This document shows, piece after piece, positions 1-11,300 of a stretch of 64,000 bases of DNA. Each line of letters begins with the position of its first letter. Position 1 is the first letter of the stretch. Origin of the DNA: Hemicentrotus pulcherrimus (taxonomy: Eukaryota > Echinodermata > Echinoidea > Camarodonta > Strongylocentrotidae); NCBI GenBank assembly GCA_003118195.1, contig BEXV01000083.1:78301-142300 (forward strand), in the 5' to 3' direction. Below the pieces are notes generated by a model. It was given only the letters and a program-made list of their open reading frames with translations. It had not been told where the DNA came from and did not search any database. The translations under genes were made by a program, and so were the position numbers.

Positions 1-37
<37 letters not shown>
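1..37. repeat. poly-G run at window edge
   Basis: The first 37 bases are G only. Similar G or C runs occur at 11784-11811, 18933-18949, 21339-21351, 21810-21827, 33668-33679, 36728-36746 and 61158-61181, often touching an N. They look like poorly resolved homopolymers at read or contig ends rather than functional sequence. Confidence 0.8.
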
Positions 38-38
<1 letters not shown>

Positions 39-3000
39 CATGAACCATAACTGTGACATGTGAATTTAGAGTTACAGCTGTAAGATATGAATTCAAAATG
101 TCTACTCTGATTCAGCAGGCTCGCCTTCTAATTCACCTTCCCTACTCAACAGAAACCCTGCTCATCAATTTCTTTGCCAACTCGAATGAATGCCCTCCAG
201 GAATGGGGGGAAAAGGGAGGAATTACTTTTGGGGTAGGATAAAAAGAGATGGAATGACTCAGTAATATATAGGGTCATAGAGAGTGTTATGAGGACGGTC
301 AGATTTCTTAGGGGAGTGATCGATGGAAGGGTTACACAACTGTCAAACTTACTTTAACCATTTGCAAGTGCAATACATTGTTCTTAGCGCTGGAAGACGC
401 CAATGCGATTACCCGGTTTAAAGAGAATAATGTAAATAATGTAAATGTGTATTCAAATATAAGTGTGCATGTATGCTATATACAGTTTCAATACTTTTGA
501 TCAAACAAAAGCAATTTTTTCTCCCTACAAAGACGTAAGGAACGTCGAATATCCGAGCTGTATTCATTCAACAAAGATTGGCTAAAAATGTATTCTTCCT
601 GAGTCACGACTTAACATTTCTGTGTCATACTTCCAATTATTTGTTTAGAAAGACTAAATGTGAAAAAATTAGGGAAAGCATGAATCATGAGGCAGGTTTG
701 TTTGATTTTTTTTTTTTAGAGTAACGATGGAGATCCATCCTTTCTTTACGAAGCGATTTATTTTCGCAGATTTTTTTTTTTTAAATCATTGCGCGATATT
801 TATCACAACATGATTATAGAAATGTGTGGAGGGAAATAATGCATTGACAGCATTTGTTTCCACTATCACTCGTTTTAGTATATAAATATTAATTTGACCA
901 TTTCTGAATTAGAGTACAGATGTGAGTACAGATTATATCAACAGAGAAACCGAAATCCTATTTTGTAGCAATAAAACACGGATTAAATCAAAAGGCGCAC
1001 TTTATAATGGAGAATCTTTAAACCTTTAAAAAGCTGTTCAAATGATGAAATGGTAGTACCTTTAAACTATTAATCAACTATCTTCCTCGAAACTTGACAG
1101 ATACCTCTATATTACATCATCTGGGCATCTCCATGCCGCGAGGAGCTCTTTTATTGATCGTAGCTCTACGAGCTGCCTTTTATTGCACAGCTTCGAAAGG
1201 TTAATGCGAGTTCATGTCTGCCCGACCTTTTCAAGAAATCTTGACCACGTCTCTCTTCGACCATATTTATTAAATCTCTGTCAGCTACAGCGCTCAGCTG
1301 CGATGGCGTAGACAGCCGGCGAAACGAGATAGGGGAGGGGTCGGGCGTTTTGATGGCGGAAATGAATATAATAAAACTATTTGCATCGTTACACCTGCAA
1401 TGGGGTTGGCAAAGAAAGTGTAATGGATGGGGGACCAAGGAACTCACCCTCCCACCATTCACATGATGAAGCTGTATAACGTTTTACTAGAGTCATTATA
1501 ATTATATGCAAATATTGAGTGCAATGAATCGTATATCATGTTTATATCATTTTTCAGTTACATGATCACATTAGATACGATATCCATTGCTTCTTTGTTT
1601 GGTTAAATCGAATATTAACGGTTGTAAAAAGACAAGTTGCAACAATTTACACCGACAGAGGAAATGAATGATTGCGATGACCAATAGCCTATCATGATCG
1701 CAAATGATTGTTTGCTGTCTCTAGACCATATTCCATAGCTTACTTGTATCATTACACGATTAGAAATGCTACTAAAAACTTGATTAGACCCACATGAAGC
1801 CTCTTTCAAAATATATAATCGGAGCAATGCGTGATTACCTTTTGATTTTCCAATTGGAATCAGGGGTAGATGTAGACATAGTCCTGTTCTTCGACACACA
1901 CCCCATGGACAATTGGTCGTCCTACGACATCCTACACTAACAGATTTCCTGACTTAACCTTAGACCACACATCCAGTTCACCTAACGTCAACCCTAACCT
2001 TTACCCTTAACTAAATACGCAATTGCGATCTGAATCCTGGTCCTACATCTTTGACCGAGTAAGGCCGGAATGGATGTTAGATATAGATTTATTTCGTAAA
2101 ATATACACTGTCAAGGCTAAAAAGAACACAATGATATATAGACAACAGGGCTTTAAAAAATCGTTCTTTACAAGTAAAAAATGGGGACCCGATATTTGCT
2201 CCGGGCTTTTATTCCTAAAAAATATGGGGTTAGGGTTGAAGTTGGGTTCAGAGATAGGTTTAAGGTTAAAGCTAACTAAGCAGGCATGGTTCTTAATCCA
2301 GGGGTGAACTGTCGAATTCGGCTACTACTAAAGGAAAAAAATTATTACGAAACTATTGTCGCCAAAGCACGTGTCGTCGAACCCCACAAATAGCAAATTT
2401 AGAAAGGATTTTTTCAACTTAACAACAGATGCATCCAAGCTGCTCCTTCCGATCCCCTGTACCTACTCCCCAGACTTTCGGCTAATCCGCGGCCGCCGGT
2501 CCGGCACCCGTTGCGTTCAAGAACCTAGCTACCCTGGAGGATATTCCGACGCATCTCTGGATAAATCGAAGATTTGGCCTTCCATTTCCGTATCGTGACA
2601 TTATGGATGTTATTTTAGAAGAGGCAAGTGTCGACTGAGGTATCTATATTCTGTGTCGATTGTTCCCATGTCGCCGGAGGCAGGGTGACGGAAAGGTCGT
2701 GCAAAGTTTGGAAATAAGGGACTGCAGCTACTTTGCGAATTTTCATCAAAATGTAATAAGTCCATGGCCCGGGTCGATGGGATCACCATTGGCGTAGCTC
2801 CAGGGACATGGGGGCACATGCAGCCCTCTCCAATCAAATGGCATAAAAGGAAGGGAAAGCAAAGAAAGGAAGGAAGAAAAAAAATAACCAAAGCAAAGAG
2901 GGAAAGAAACAGCAGAAAGGAGATTGAAACAAGAACATGAAAAAAATACGATATTACATGTATATTTTCTCTTTTACCATCTCCTGAACATGCCAAATTG

Positions 3001-5300
3001 AGGACCTTATTTATTTAAATGTCATTCGCAAAGATCAGTGCAACCCCCTAACCGCAAGAGCAGGGTGCCCCCTCAATATCTGAACACACGATACGCTACT
3101 GCGCAAAACGTTTGTTTTTTTGTTGGGGGGGTGGGGTGTACATGCAGGATTGCAGCAAAGAGCCACTGTATTTGCATCTTAAACGTATATGTGGTGAAAA
3201 GCTCGGCATCAACGTGCATTTGTCAGTGTTTTACAAATCATCATATGAACAGAATATTATGAAAGAGGAAAGAAGGATAAGCTACTCCTTAATAGTACCA
3301 ACTATCTTTTTTTTTTCTTCTCCTGGGCATAAAACAACAATATTCCACTTTCAAAGCGGCTGGATTTACGTACGATGAAAAATGATAAAAGAGCGCATCT
3401 TTTAACCGCAGGCTATAGGCCAATCGGTTCATTTCTAACTAAGATTTTTTAATATATAAAAAAATACTTTGCATTTCGTTTCCTGCTCTGACCTTCCCAT
3501 GACATTTCCAGTAATGACCAACCTAAGAACTCTAATTATCCCATATAATTCCTTTTCTTTTGAAATGCTGCTCCGATGGGGGTCGGTAATAAAAATTCAT
3601 ATTTCACTGATTGGCTGGAATTTGACCTTTACACGTGCGATTCTGCACTAAATTGGTATGACGTGATCTTTTAACAAACCTAATCACAGAATGCCCTTTC
3701 ATTATTTGTGATTGCGACTATTAAAGGTCATTTTGGGATATTTCGATAACCTTTAATTAAATAGGAATACTATTCCGTGACGCATAATCGGCTTATGTGA
3801 GGACATTTTCATCAAACAGGCTTAATTACGGGAGATTAACTAATACATGTAGTACTACATACACCATTAACAGTTATTTACATCGCTTAACGAACTTTTT
3901 AAAATAAAATTATATCTGTGTATTGTATCACATCAGTTGAAGGCGATGAAAGAGGGTTGAGGTCTGGTGAAGGTGGAAAATAATTTGTGAGTATTTTCAT
4001 CAATTTCTTTTTTTGATATGTCAGTTTTGTTAAGTATCGTAGTTTATAAGGCATTGCTCTCCGTTGCCCTTCATATTACGGAAGGTAATAAAAGTAATGC
4101 ATTATTATTGCGTGTTTTTTGTCATAAGTATAATGATATATAAAACTTTTTGACATACGAAGTGTCTATTATGTGTATTGCGCTACAAACTTTGGTTTAA
4201 ACAGCTATGTCCCATTTGCAGGCCAAAAAATGAATTTTTTAAATTCCAACTGCATTTGAAATATATTTTTAGAACTTCCCTTAAAGGTGGGGCTTGAAAA
4301 TGTCTTCAAGTGGGAAAATAACGACTATTAGTTGTCAAATCGACTTTAGGGCTATAGAGCCCAAAAGTAATTGTCTTTATTTCAGACAAATGTACCGAAT
4401 GGTCATACGTTTTATGCTGCGCAAGGATTTAATCAGTTTAATCTTGGACACCACAAGAAGTGGATTATTGATGTAGACAAATGCTCAGAGAAAGGGACAT
4501 AGTACCTTTAACTATGTGTGGTATTATTAAGAGTCCACTTGAAGTACAATATTACATATTTGTATCAAAAGCGGGTGGCTTCTCTGAAAGGAGTATCCAC
4601 TATACAAATTGCAATGAGTTTGTTATCCTTATTTTTCATGCGGAAAAATTTCGTGACAACATTATTATGATATTCAAAATGTAGGGACCGGTGTCACGAC
4701 AGATAATGTACCCTTCATGGATTAAGTGCCGTTGCCAAAGTGTTCCGGATTTTTTTTTATACTGCTACAGCTGATGATGTATATTTTGATCAATAATTAA
4801 TTATCAATTACCAACAGCATACAGAAAGGCCATCCAATGAATCCGATGCGGCCGTAATAGATGCTCGACACAAATATTCTGCCAAAGAATCATGTGGGGC
4901 GGGATATTGCTATTAAAAGTCTGTTTCTTGTTTAATCTTCATGTATATATTTCTAAATTTGATTAGGCCAGCTAAACACCAACGCGAAGAGGCAAATATC
5001 ATGGATATTTTGGTTTGTAACTATGTCGACATGTTATTTACTATGGAGTCCACACATTACCTCACAAAACGATTAGTCTTTTAATAGAAGATGATAACTG
5101 GGCCCGTAACTGGGGAAAAGTAAAGGAGGAAGAAAGGAGAAAAGGAGATTATAATATTAAAAGCAAGTAACGGCTATGCTATTTTACGTGATCGATTGCT
5201 ATGGAAGAATTGAGCAGGCGAGATTAAAAGAGATATGGGAGTTGGGAGAAACTCATCCTTATGAAACTTCTTTTCTATGATTCGAGCAGAAATCATGCTC
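38..5300. other. upstream intergenic region, no recognisable gene
   Basis: Mostly AT-rich sequence with short ORFs and no convincing splice-linked coding. GC-richer stretches occur at about 1110-1450 and 2440-2620 (the latter containing CCGCGGCCGCCGG); they could be regulatory but nothing specific is identifiable. A small inverted-ended element is annotated at 4281-4511. Degenerate CCTAAC-type arrays lie at 1930-2010 and 2220-2280. Confidence 0.6.
4281..4511. mobile_element. possible TTAA-ended MITE (231 bp)
   Basis: The segment begins TTAAAGGT and ends ACCTTTAA, an 8-bp perfect inverted end with TTAA at both outermost positions. This matches the style of other TTAA-bounded elements in the window. 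No second copy was found here, so it rests on the ends alone. Confidence 0.35.
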
Positions 5301-5331
5301 GCAAAGTTTACGTCGGATCTTCCAAGTTCTG

Positions 5332-5371
5332 ATTGGCCTACTCTTCTAGAGCTCCGCCTCTAGCCCCGCCC
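5332..5371 (+). promoter_or_regulatory. inverted CCAAT box and GC box upstream of the P450 promoter
   Basis: ATTGG at 5332-5336 (inverted CCAAT) is followed by CCCCGCCC at 5364-5371, a typical Sp/KLF-type GC box. Both lie in a locally GC-rich stretch (about 5330-5480) some 480-520 bases upstream of the predicted TATA box. They could belong to a distal promoter or a CpG-rich proximal enhancer. This is motif evidence only. Confidence 0.35.
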
Positions 5372-5689
5372 ACCAGTCGCGTGCCAGATACGCTGTACCC
5401 ATCGAAGAGGTCAACCCGAATGATGCGAGCAGTGAAGTGCGAAGGCGATCCGAGCCAGCCCCGGGGACAAGCGAAAATTCATGTAAGAGGCATGCATGAA
5501 CTTAGTGTGAACTCAAAGCAATATTTCGCCATGGATATATTTCCACCTCTCCTGTATTACGTAGCGCTATCGATCAGTGGAAAACCGCACTAGGGACGCA
5601 ACGCTACGGTACGTACTACGCAAGCAAGCAAACAGCGCGAACAGCTACACAATATAAACACATACTGCGACAGTGATAGATGAGCGCTA

Positions 5690-5703
5690 AGTTCAATAGT
5701 TCA
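5690..5703 (+). promoter_or_regulatory. perfect DR2 nuclear-receptor element (candidate RARE)
   Basis: AGTTCA-AT-AGTTCA is a direct repeat of two perfect RGKTCA half-sites separated by 2 bases. A third, imperfect half (TGTTCA, 5707-5712) follows after 3 bases. DR2 and DR5 repeats are the classical binding sites of RAR/RXR heterodimers, and vertebrate CYP26A1 is induced by retinoic acid through such elements. Position, 146 bases upstream of the predicted TATA box of a CYP26 gene, supports a feedback role. Binding is inferred, not shown. Confidence 0.5.
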
Positions 5704-5848
5704 GATTGTTCAAATAAAAGAGAGGAAAGAGGCGGATAGAGAAAGAGAAAGACGGAAAGAGAGAGAGGTGGGGGATAAAAACATTGGCAAGCGCACTACG
5801 TTCGCTCGGGACCGACCCTGCACATTTATCCTCAGCCGACCGAGGTGA

Positions 5849-5856
5849 TATAAATA
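5849..5856 (+). promoter_or_regulatory. TATA box of the CYP26-like gene
   Basis: TATAAATA is a strong TATA match, and initiation would be expected about 25-30 bases downstream, near 5880. A purine-rich GAGA-like tract (5718-5774) lies just upstream. About 370 bases downstream is a strong splice donor (GAG|GTAAGT at 6248-6256), suiting a non-coding first exon. Confidence 0.4.
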
Positions 5857-5879
5857 CGAGAGGGATCTCTGTGGTGAAA

Positions 5880-6250
5880 CAAACCGTAATATCACGATCA
5901 TAACAAACGCATGTGAGAGAAGGAATGTTGCGTCTTGCTTGCTAGTAGCTCTCTTCGACACTCTCTCATTCGTTCTCTCTCTACCTCTCTTTGCGGAACG
6001 GGGAAATCCTCTTCACGTGTAACTCATACGCTGTAATATCGGCAACTTCCGCCCGTATCTCGGCTTGTTCTTCAGCTAAACACTGCTGACTTCCAGAGCT
6101 CTTAGCCTGGATGTCATTGACTTTTGAGAAAGTTTGGTTGGTGATCTAAGGAAGAAATTTCTCCTTTCCATGGGCTCATAGCGAATGAACATTCACTGCA
6201 AGTGGAGTTGAAGTAGATCCCGAGGAATTTTGTTTGCTTTTCCGTGCGAG
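5880..6250 (+). other. predicted non-coding exon 1 (5' UTR) of the CYP26-like gene
   Basis: The first coding exon is preceded by a good acceptor (pyrimidine tract then AG at 8126-8127), so an upstream exon must exist. The best upstream donor in range is GAG|GTAAGT with the exon ending at 6250. The start is set only by the TATA box. The stretch has several short upstream ATGs, none continuing into the main frame. Transcript evidence would be needed to fix both ends. Confidence 0.4.
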
Positions 6251-8127
6251 GTAAGTCGATTTCTTATTCTTCTTTCTTCATTTTTATAGCTTTTTGTTCC
6301 CTCATTAAATATTCATCGTCTTGTATGCATTTATATTTTGTTTCTAACAGTTATTTTTCCTTCAAAAATATAACAGAATGAAGATGCTAACCATATGAAA
6401 ATGGTAAAATCGTATGGGTTTATGTTGGAGGTGCCCAACTATAGTTTCCCTTCAGTAAACCAAACCAGATTAAATATTTCGATTAATTAAAGTAAGTATG
6501 GTTGTAATCGTAATTTCAAGTTTTAAGGGATACCGTTCAACAGCGAAAAACAAGGGGGAAATACTACTTACATTACTGTAATCATGTGCAATATCGAGTC
6601 ATTGTGGGTTGCAATTGTATTTTGGCATATTCGCAGACCCTTTTCTGCCCAAATTTTAATTAATTAATTTAATAACCAGCATATACTAATGTTCTGGGTG
6701 CGTTTAGGTGCTGTCTTCTATTCCTGTCTATTTGGAGCAATTTAAAATTTTCCTTGTTCTAAATAGGATACTAATGCCCAAACCCACGACGTCTAATATT
6801 GAGGCCTAGAGAATCTGCCAATCTGTTGACTTGACCTGGTTGGTTAAATATGCCTGTGCTATTTAGGTGTTTGTCCAGTGATAATCGATGCGTTTTTTTT
6901 TTAACATCCAGATGTCAATGATTGATGGTGTGATCGAGAGAGAAATGAAATTCTTGTTTTTTTATTCAGCCGAGAAAAGAAATTGAATTCCGTTTGTTTT
7001 GTAATAAACCAAGGATTTTTCTTATTTAAAAAAAAAAAAAAAAAATTGCACGTGTAATGCATGTGTTTGCACGTCATTATTTATGGTTCATATAAATCTA
7101 ATTAAAATTCAATTTAAACTGTATTTTTGCATGTGTTCATTTTTTAGCAATTATAATCTGTTCTGTTTTAATTAAGTTATTATTGTACTATGTAAGATGT
7201 AATATACTTATGATGTAAGCGAGTATGTGATGGTATAAATACTACCATTTTATGTAAGCTACAAAATAATGTCAGCTGGTGTGGGCAAAGTAAATAATCC
7301 TCTATGAACACATTGATCAATTAAAGAATTATTTATTGAAAATGCTAATGGAAAAAACTCTAAACAAAATCTATAGGCTATTTGATTGTAACTATCAACA
7401 ACGTTATTTTTCATTTATTTTGTGATGGTCTATCAACTTACAGCAAACATGTCAAATAGACAGAGTTTGTTTTTTATGTCAGAACATCGTTCCTTTTTCT
7501 TGGCCAATATTGTGTCGAGGAATAGGCCCACTTTTGTAGAAAAAATATTTTGAATATGAGATCATTTATCCGATGAGAAATAGAGAATAGATCTCTCAAA
7601 TTTATCAAACAATAATTTAATGAACCTATCACGGGGTGCATCGTGACATAAGGATGAAATTATTTCAACACAAACAAGTTACAAAAAACACAAAGAATGG
7701 ACAAACACAAAGTGACTAATCTCGCTTCGGAAGTATATACACCTTTAATTTGGTTTCTGAGGTTACTAAATTCATTATGTTATTTCATTTAACTTGTGTG
7801 TATCATGGGTGTTGATGGTATTAACACGGACGAATGATTTCAAACTAGAAAACATCAGATCGAGGAAATATAACTCCAAAAGGATAGTGAGTAAAAGATT
7901 GGTCAGAAATTCTAACCTCGTCCAAGCTGTCTCCGCAATACTTATGTTATCTGTTATCGATCATCGTAAGGATAATGGGGTGCTCCTGTTTTGTCGTTTG
8001 GAGTTTATACTTATTTCATTTCATACCAATATAGGCCTACTTACAATATTCAAAGGATTGTAGCTTATTTTCACCGAAATTTTTTTTTAAAGCATAATTT
8101 GCCTTCTTATATTCTTTTTATCAACAG
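6251..8127 (+). other. intron 1 (5' UTR intron), nothing else recognised
   Basis: AT-rich sequence with an A19-like homopolymer near 7027-7045. No coding segment or repeat copy shared with the rest of the window was recognised. Confidence 0.4.
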
Positions 8128-8355
8128 CCTCCAAGAACATCAGTATATTCGACTTCGTTCCTGATCAACAATCGTAAAATGGCGTTTATATCCTCGATAT
8201 GGACCTTCGCTGTTCCTGTGTGTCTCTTGTACTTGATCAAGAAGCTTTGGTACTGGTATAACATCAGCAAGAGCGACCCAAACTGCTCGGCCCCTCTCCC
8301 CGGCGGCTCCATGGGCTGGCCTATCATCGGAGAAACCTTTCACGTGCTTTTCCAG
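8128..8355 (+). CDS. CYP26: exon 2: 5' UTR end and CYP26 N-terminus (coding 8179-8355)
   Basis: The acceptor is at 8126-8127 after a T-rich tract. The start ATG at 8179 has A at -3 and G at +4, and is the first ATG in the exon giving the anchor. It encodes residues 1-59: a hydrophobic signal anchor (about 5-20), two lysines as stop-transfer, then a hinge with PLPGGSMGWPIIGET, which aligns with the P450 proline hinge of CYP26. Donor CAG|GTAAGT follows 8355, phase 0. Confidence 0.85.
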
Positions 8356-11300
8356 GTAAGTGGACTTTTGAAAAATGTTGAAATAAATGCCCATAGCAGA
8401 GGAGGGGCCAAAATTACCCCTTTCCCCAATACCATCGTGGACATGAGTAATTGAAGAATTGCGGTTTGTTTAAGAATTTAGTTACGAAATACACCTGCAG
8501 GGGCATATTGAAAGTAGAAAATTGCCAAAAGTCTCTTTTGAAAGTATATTAGCCAATGGAATTGCGAAATCAAACTTTTTAAAAGAGGCAAATGATGTCG
8601 CAAGTTTACCATTTCATTTCCACATCGCTCTTTGTGCACATCCTCTTTTACCATTAAAGGCAAATGACACCGTTTTGGCATAGGTTAAATACACTTGTTC
8701 ACCTCCGGGCACCATATCCCGTTCCACTTTTATCAGCCGATGCGTAATTGTGACGTCACAGTGACCTCACTATCCCCGGTCGCAACGATCAGCCAATCAT
8801 AAACGCTCCTTCTTTTCGCTCAATGAAAGTGGCGAACCAATCAGCGATCGCCTGTTAGAGTACGCTGTAAATTGACCTGCTGGTTGGTACGTCGTATAAG
8901 GGTTATTCAGAGGCCAATAAACTCCTCCTGAGTAAAGTGTATCAGAAAATTTGTTCTTTTTCCGAAGAAAAGGGTCGAAAAATACGAGCAGACATGCCCC
9001 AATTTACAGATTAGGGTAAGTTTTGGAATTGGTCAGAAATACTGAGAAGTTGAAGAACACAGTAGAGAAGGTTGTGGCGTCAATTTTCTCAGTTGACACG
9101 CAAGACTCTTGGTATTTTTTTGCTGTATAGCGCTAATCTACTTTATAATTCAAAACGTTGCATCCTTGTAAACAAAATCCTTACAAAACTGTCTTAAAAT
9201 CATTGTTTGACTGGCTCTAACGAGACTCAAATCATTTTGTAAAGTCAGAAAGGTTTTCCGGGGAATTTTATTAAGCAGAAGCATGTAAATAAAATGCTGA
9301 AATATTACTAGTAGCCTACTAGTAGCCGAATGAATGTGCCCGTGAGTTCATGACATAGTTTCAGTAGTTGAGTTTAATAATAGGGAGGAGGGACCAAAAT
9401 GATTCGGTCTGTTTGCATATTTCAAAAATATATCAAAATAATAATGACCACAGTCTTTCTTAAATCTACTTAGCAAACAGAATTAAGGAATGATAATGGT
9501 GTCAAGATTGTGCATGGAAAAGAGAGGGGGGAGCAGAGTCTAGAATCTCTGACCTGCGTGAACTTTAGAACTTACAAAATACATATTTTAATTTTATGCG
9601 TAATCATTCACCAATGGTAATTGCCTAATTGTTCAGTACAACTTATACATGTTCAAACCTGTGCGGTACCAAACTGCAAGTGAAAAATAGGTCAATTTCT
9701 AAAAAGCGAGAACACGTGAATGATAATCATCATAAGACCACCATTTCCTCTCTTTTTAGAATGAATACGCAGAATTACATACCCCCTTGTTGAACCTTCT
9801 CGTTTAAGGTACTTTGCCATTAAATGTGGTCAGATCATGTCTTTAGAAACAACATGTAAAATAGTACACTCGAACGCCAAAACGAAACCGACGTGAAGAA
9901 ATGGATAAAAACTACACAATGACGTCATTATCAAGATTTGTATCGTTGTTCACGCACAATGGTGCTCCTTCGAGAAGAATGTAGCGACGGGAAGAAGAAA
10001 TAAATGCGACATTCCAGTGCTATTTGGCTCGAGAAAAGAATCCCCTCAAAGGCGGGCATGGTTATGGCAACATGTACTTTGGGCTGAAAAGGTGAAGAAT
10101 AAAGGGATTTCTGAGTCGTTGAGCAGGAACTAAGGCTAACTATGCGAGACATTGTTGAGCGGTTGATGCTGGAGAGAGATTGCGGAGTCAGGCGAAGTTC
10201 ATCCCCGATCGAACGGGAGTTCGAGCAGGTCCACATTCCGGTGACGGAGCCAAATTGAGAGCATTCCATTGTTTGTCGATGATTTATGATGGATATGAAA
10301 AAGATACTTAATTTTCCACTGCTTTAGCGCTGAATGGGTCATTAAATGTGCGACATAATGACGGTAACATCCGCATTTACGACAGATTTTGCCAGATTAA
10401 TTGTAATCTGACTTTGATTTACGCGGCAATGAAGAGTGAGAGGCAAAATGATTATGAGGACATAGAATACATTGAAAATTAAAAAAAAAAACTACCGGTA
10501 GGGTACTTGTATCCAGATACAGTCAATCCACAAAAATAATTTAATATTAAGAAATATATAAAATAGGGTTTGAATGCGAATGTTTACGGAATTTTTAAAA
10601 AATCTATTGTTTTTTTGTGAATGGGTAATTACTTCTAGTTTACAGAATATTCCCTTGGTTTGTAACCTAATAAGGTTAATGAAAAGAGACAGAATGACAA
10701 TTTCAATTGACCACCGCAAGATGGCGGTTGTCCACAGACTGCTCCTGCTCTGTCTCCTTCGAAGAAAGTTCGGGAAACTTAAAAAATAAATTCGGATCGA
10801 TACATTGTTTTAGAGTAATATGAAAGGAATGTTTTTATTAAAAATTCGGCAACACCTGAAAACCATATTGCTCGAAAATTATACCGCGAAAGAGGAAATT
10901 AAATAATGAGGTAAACAAACGAACAAGCATACACACCGGTTGTGATATTATAGGCAATGGTACTGGGTATTTGATATCAGTTTGGATGCCACAATTGCGA
11001 CCTCGGACACGCCAATATAATCTTGGCGGATCATATGTGGTTATTTGAGCGCGATATGCGGTGAGGTGTTACAAAGAAAGTGTTTACCTTGTATAGCACA
11101 ACAAGTCAACACCGAGCGTGGTATCAATGTTAGGGTAACGTGTTTTTAATACCAAGCGATAAACAATGTGGTGTGGCCTGGTGTACGCGGAAGAAGGGTG
11201 AGTTAGGGGGCTGATGGTCCCACGCACTCTTGGTCCTATGTGAATAGATTGTGTTTGGGGGTTAGGGTCAAGGTTGGGTTTAGGTTTATGATTATGGTTA

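Noticed and set aside
8179..8454. 91-codon ORF with start at 8179 as a stand-alone gene
   Set aside because: Codons after 8355 are intron; CAG|GTAAGT and the conserved continuation in exon 3 show it is the first coding exon.
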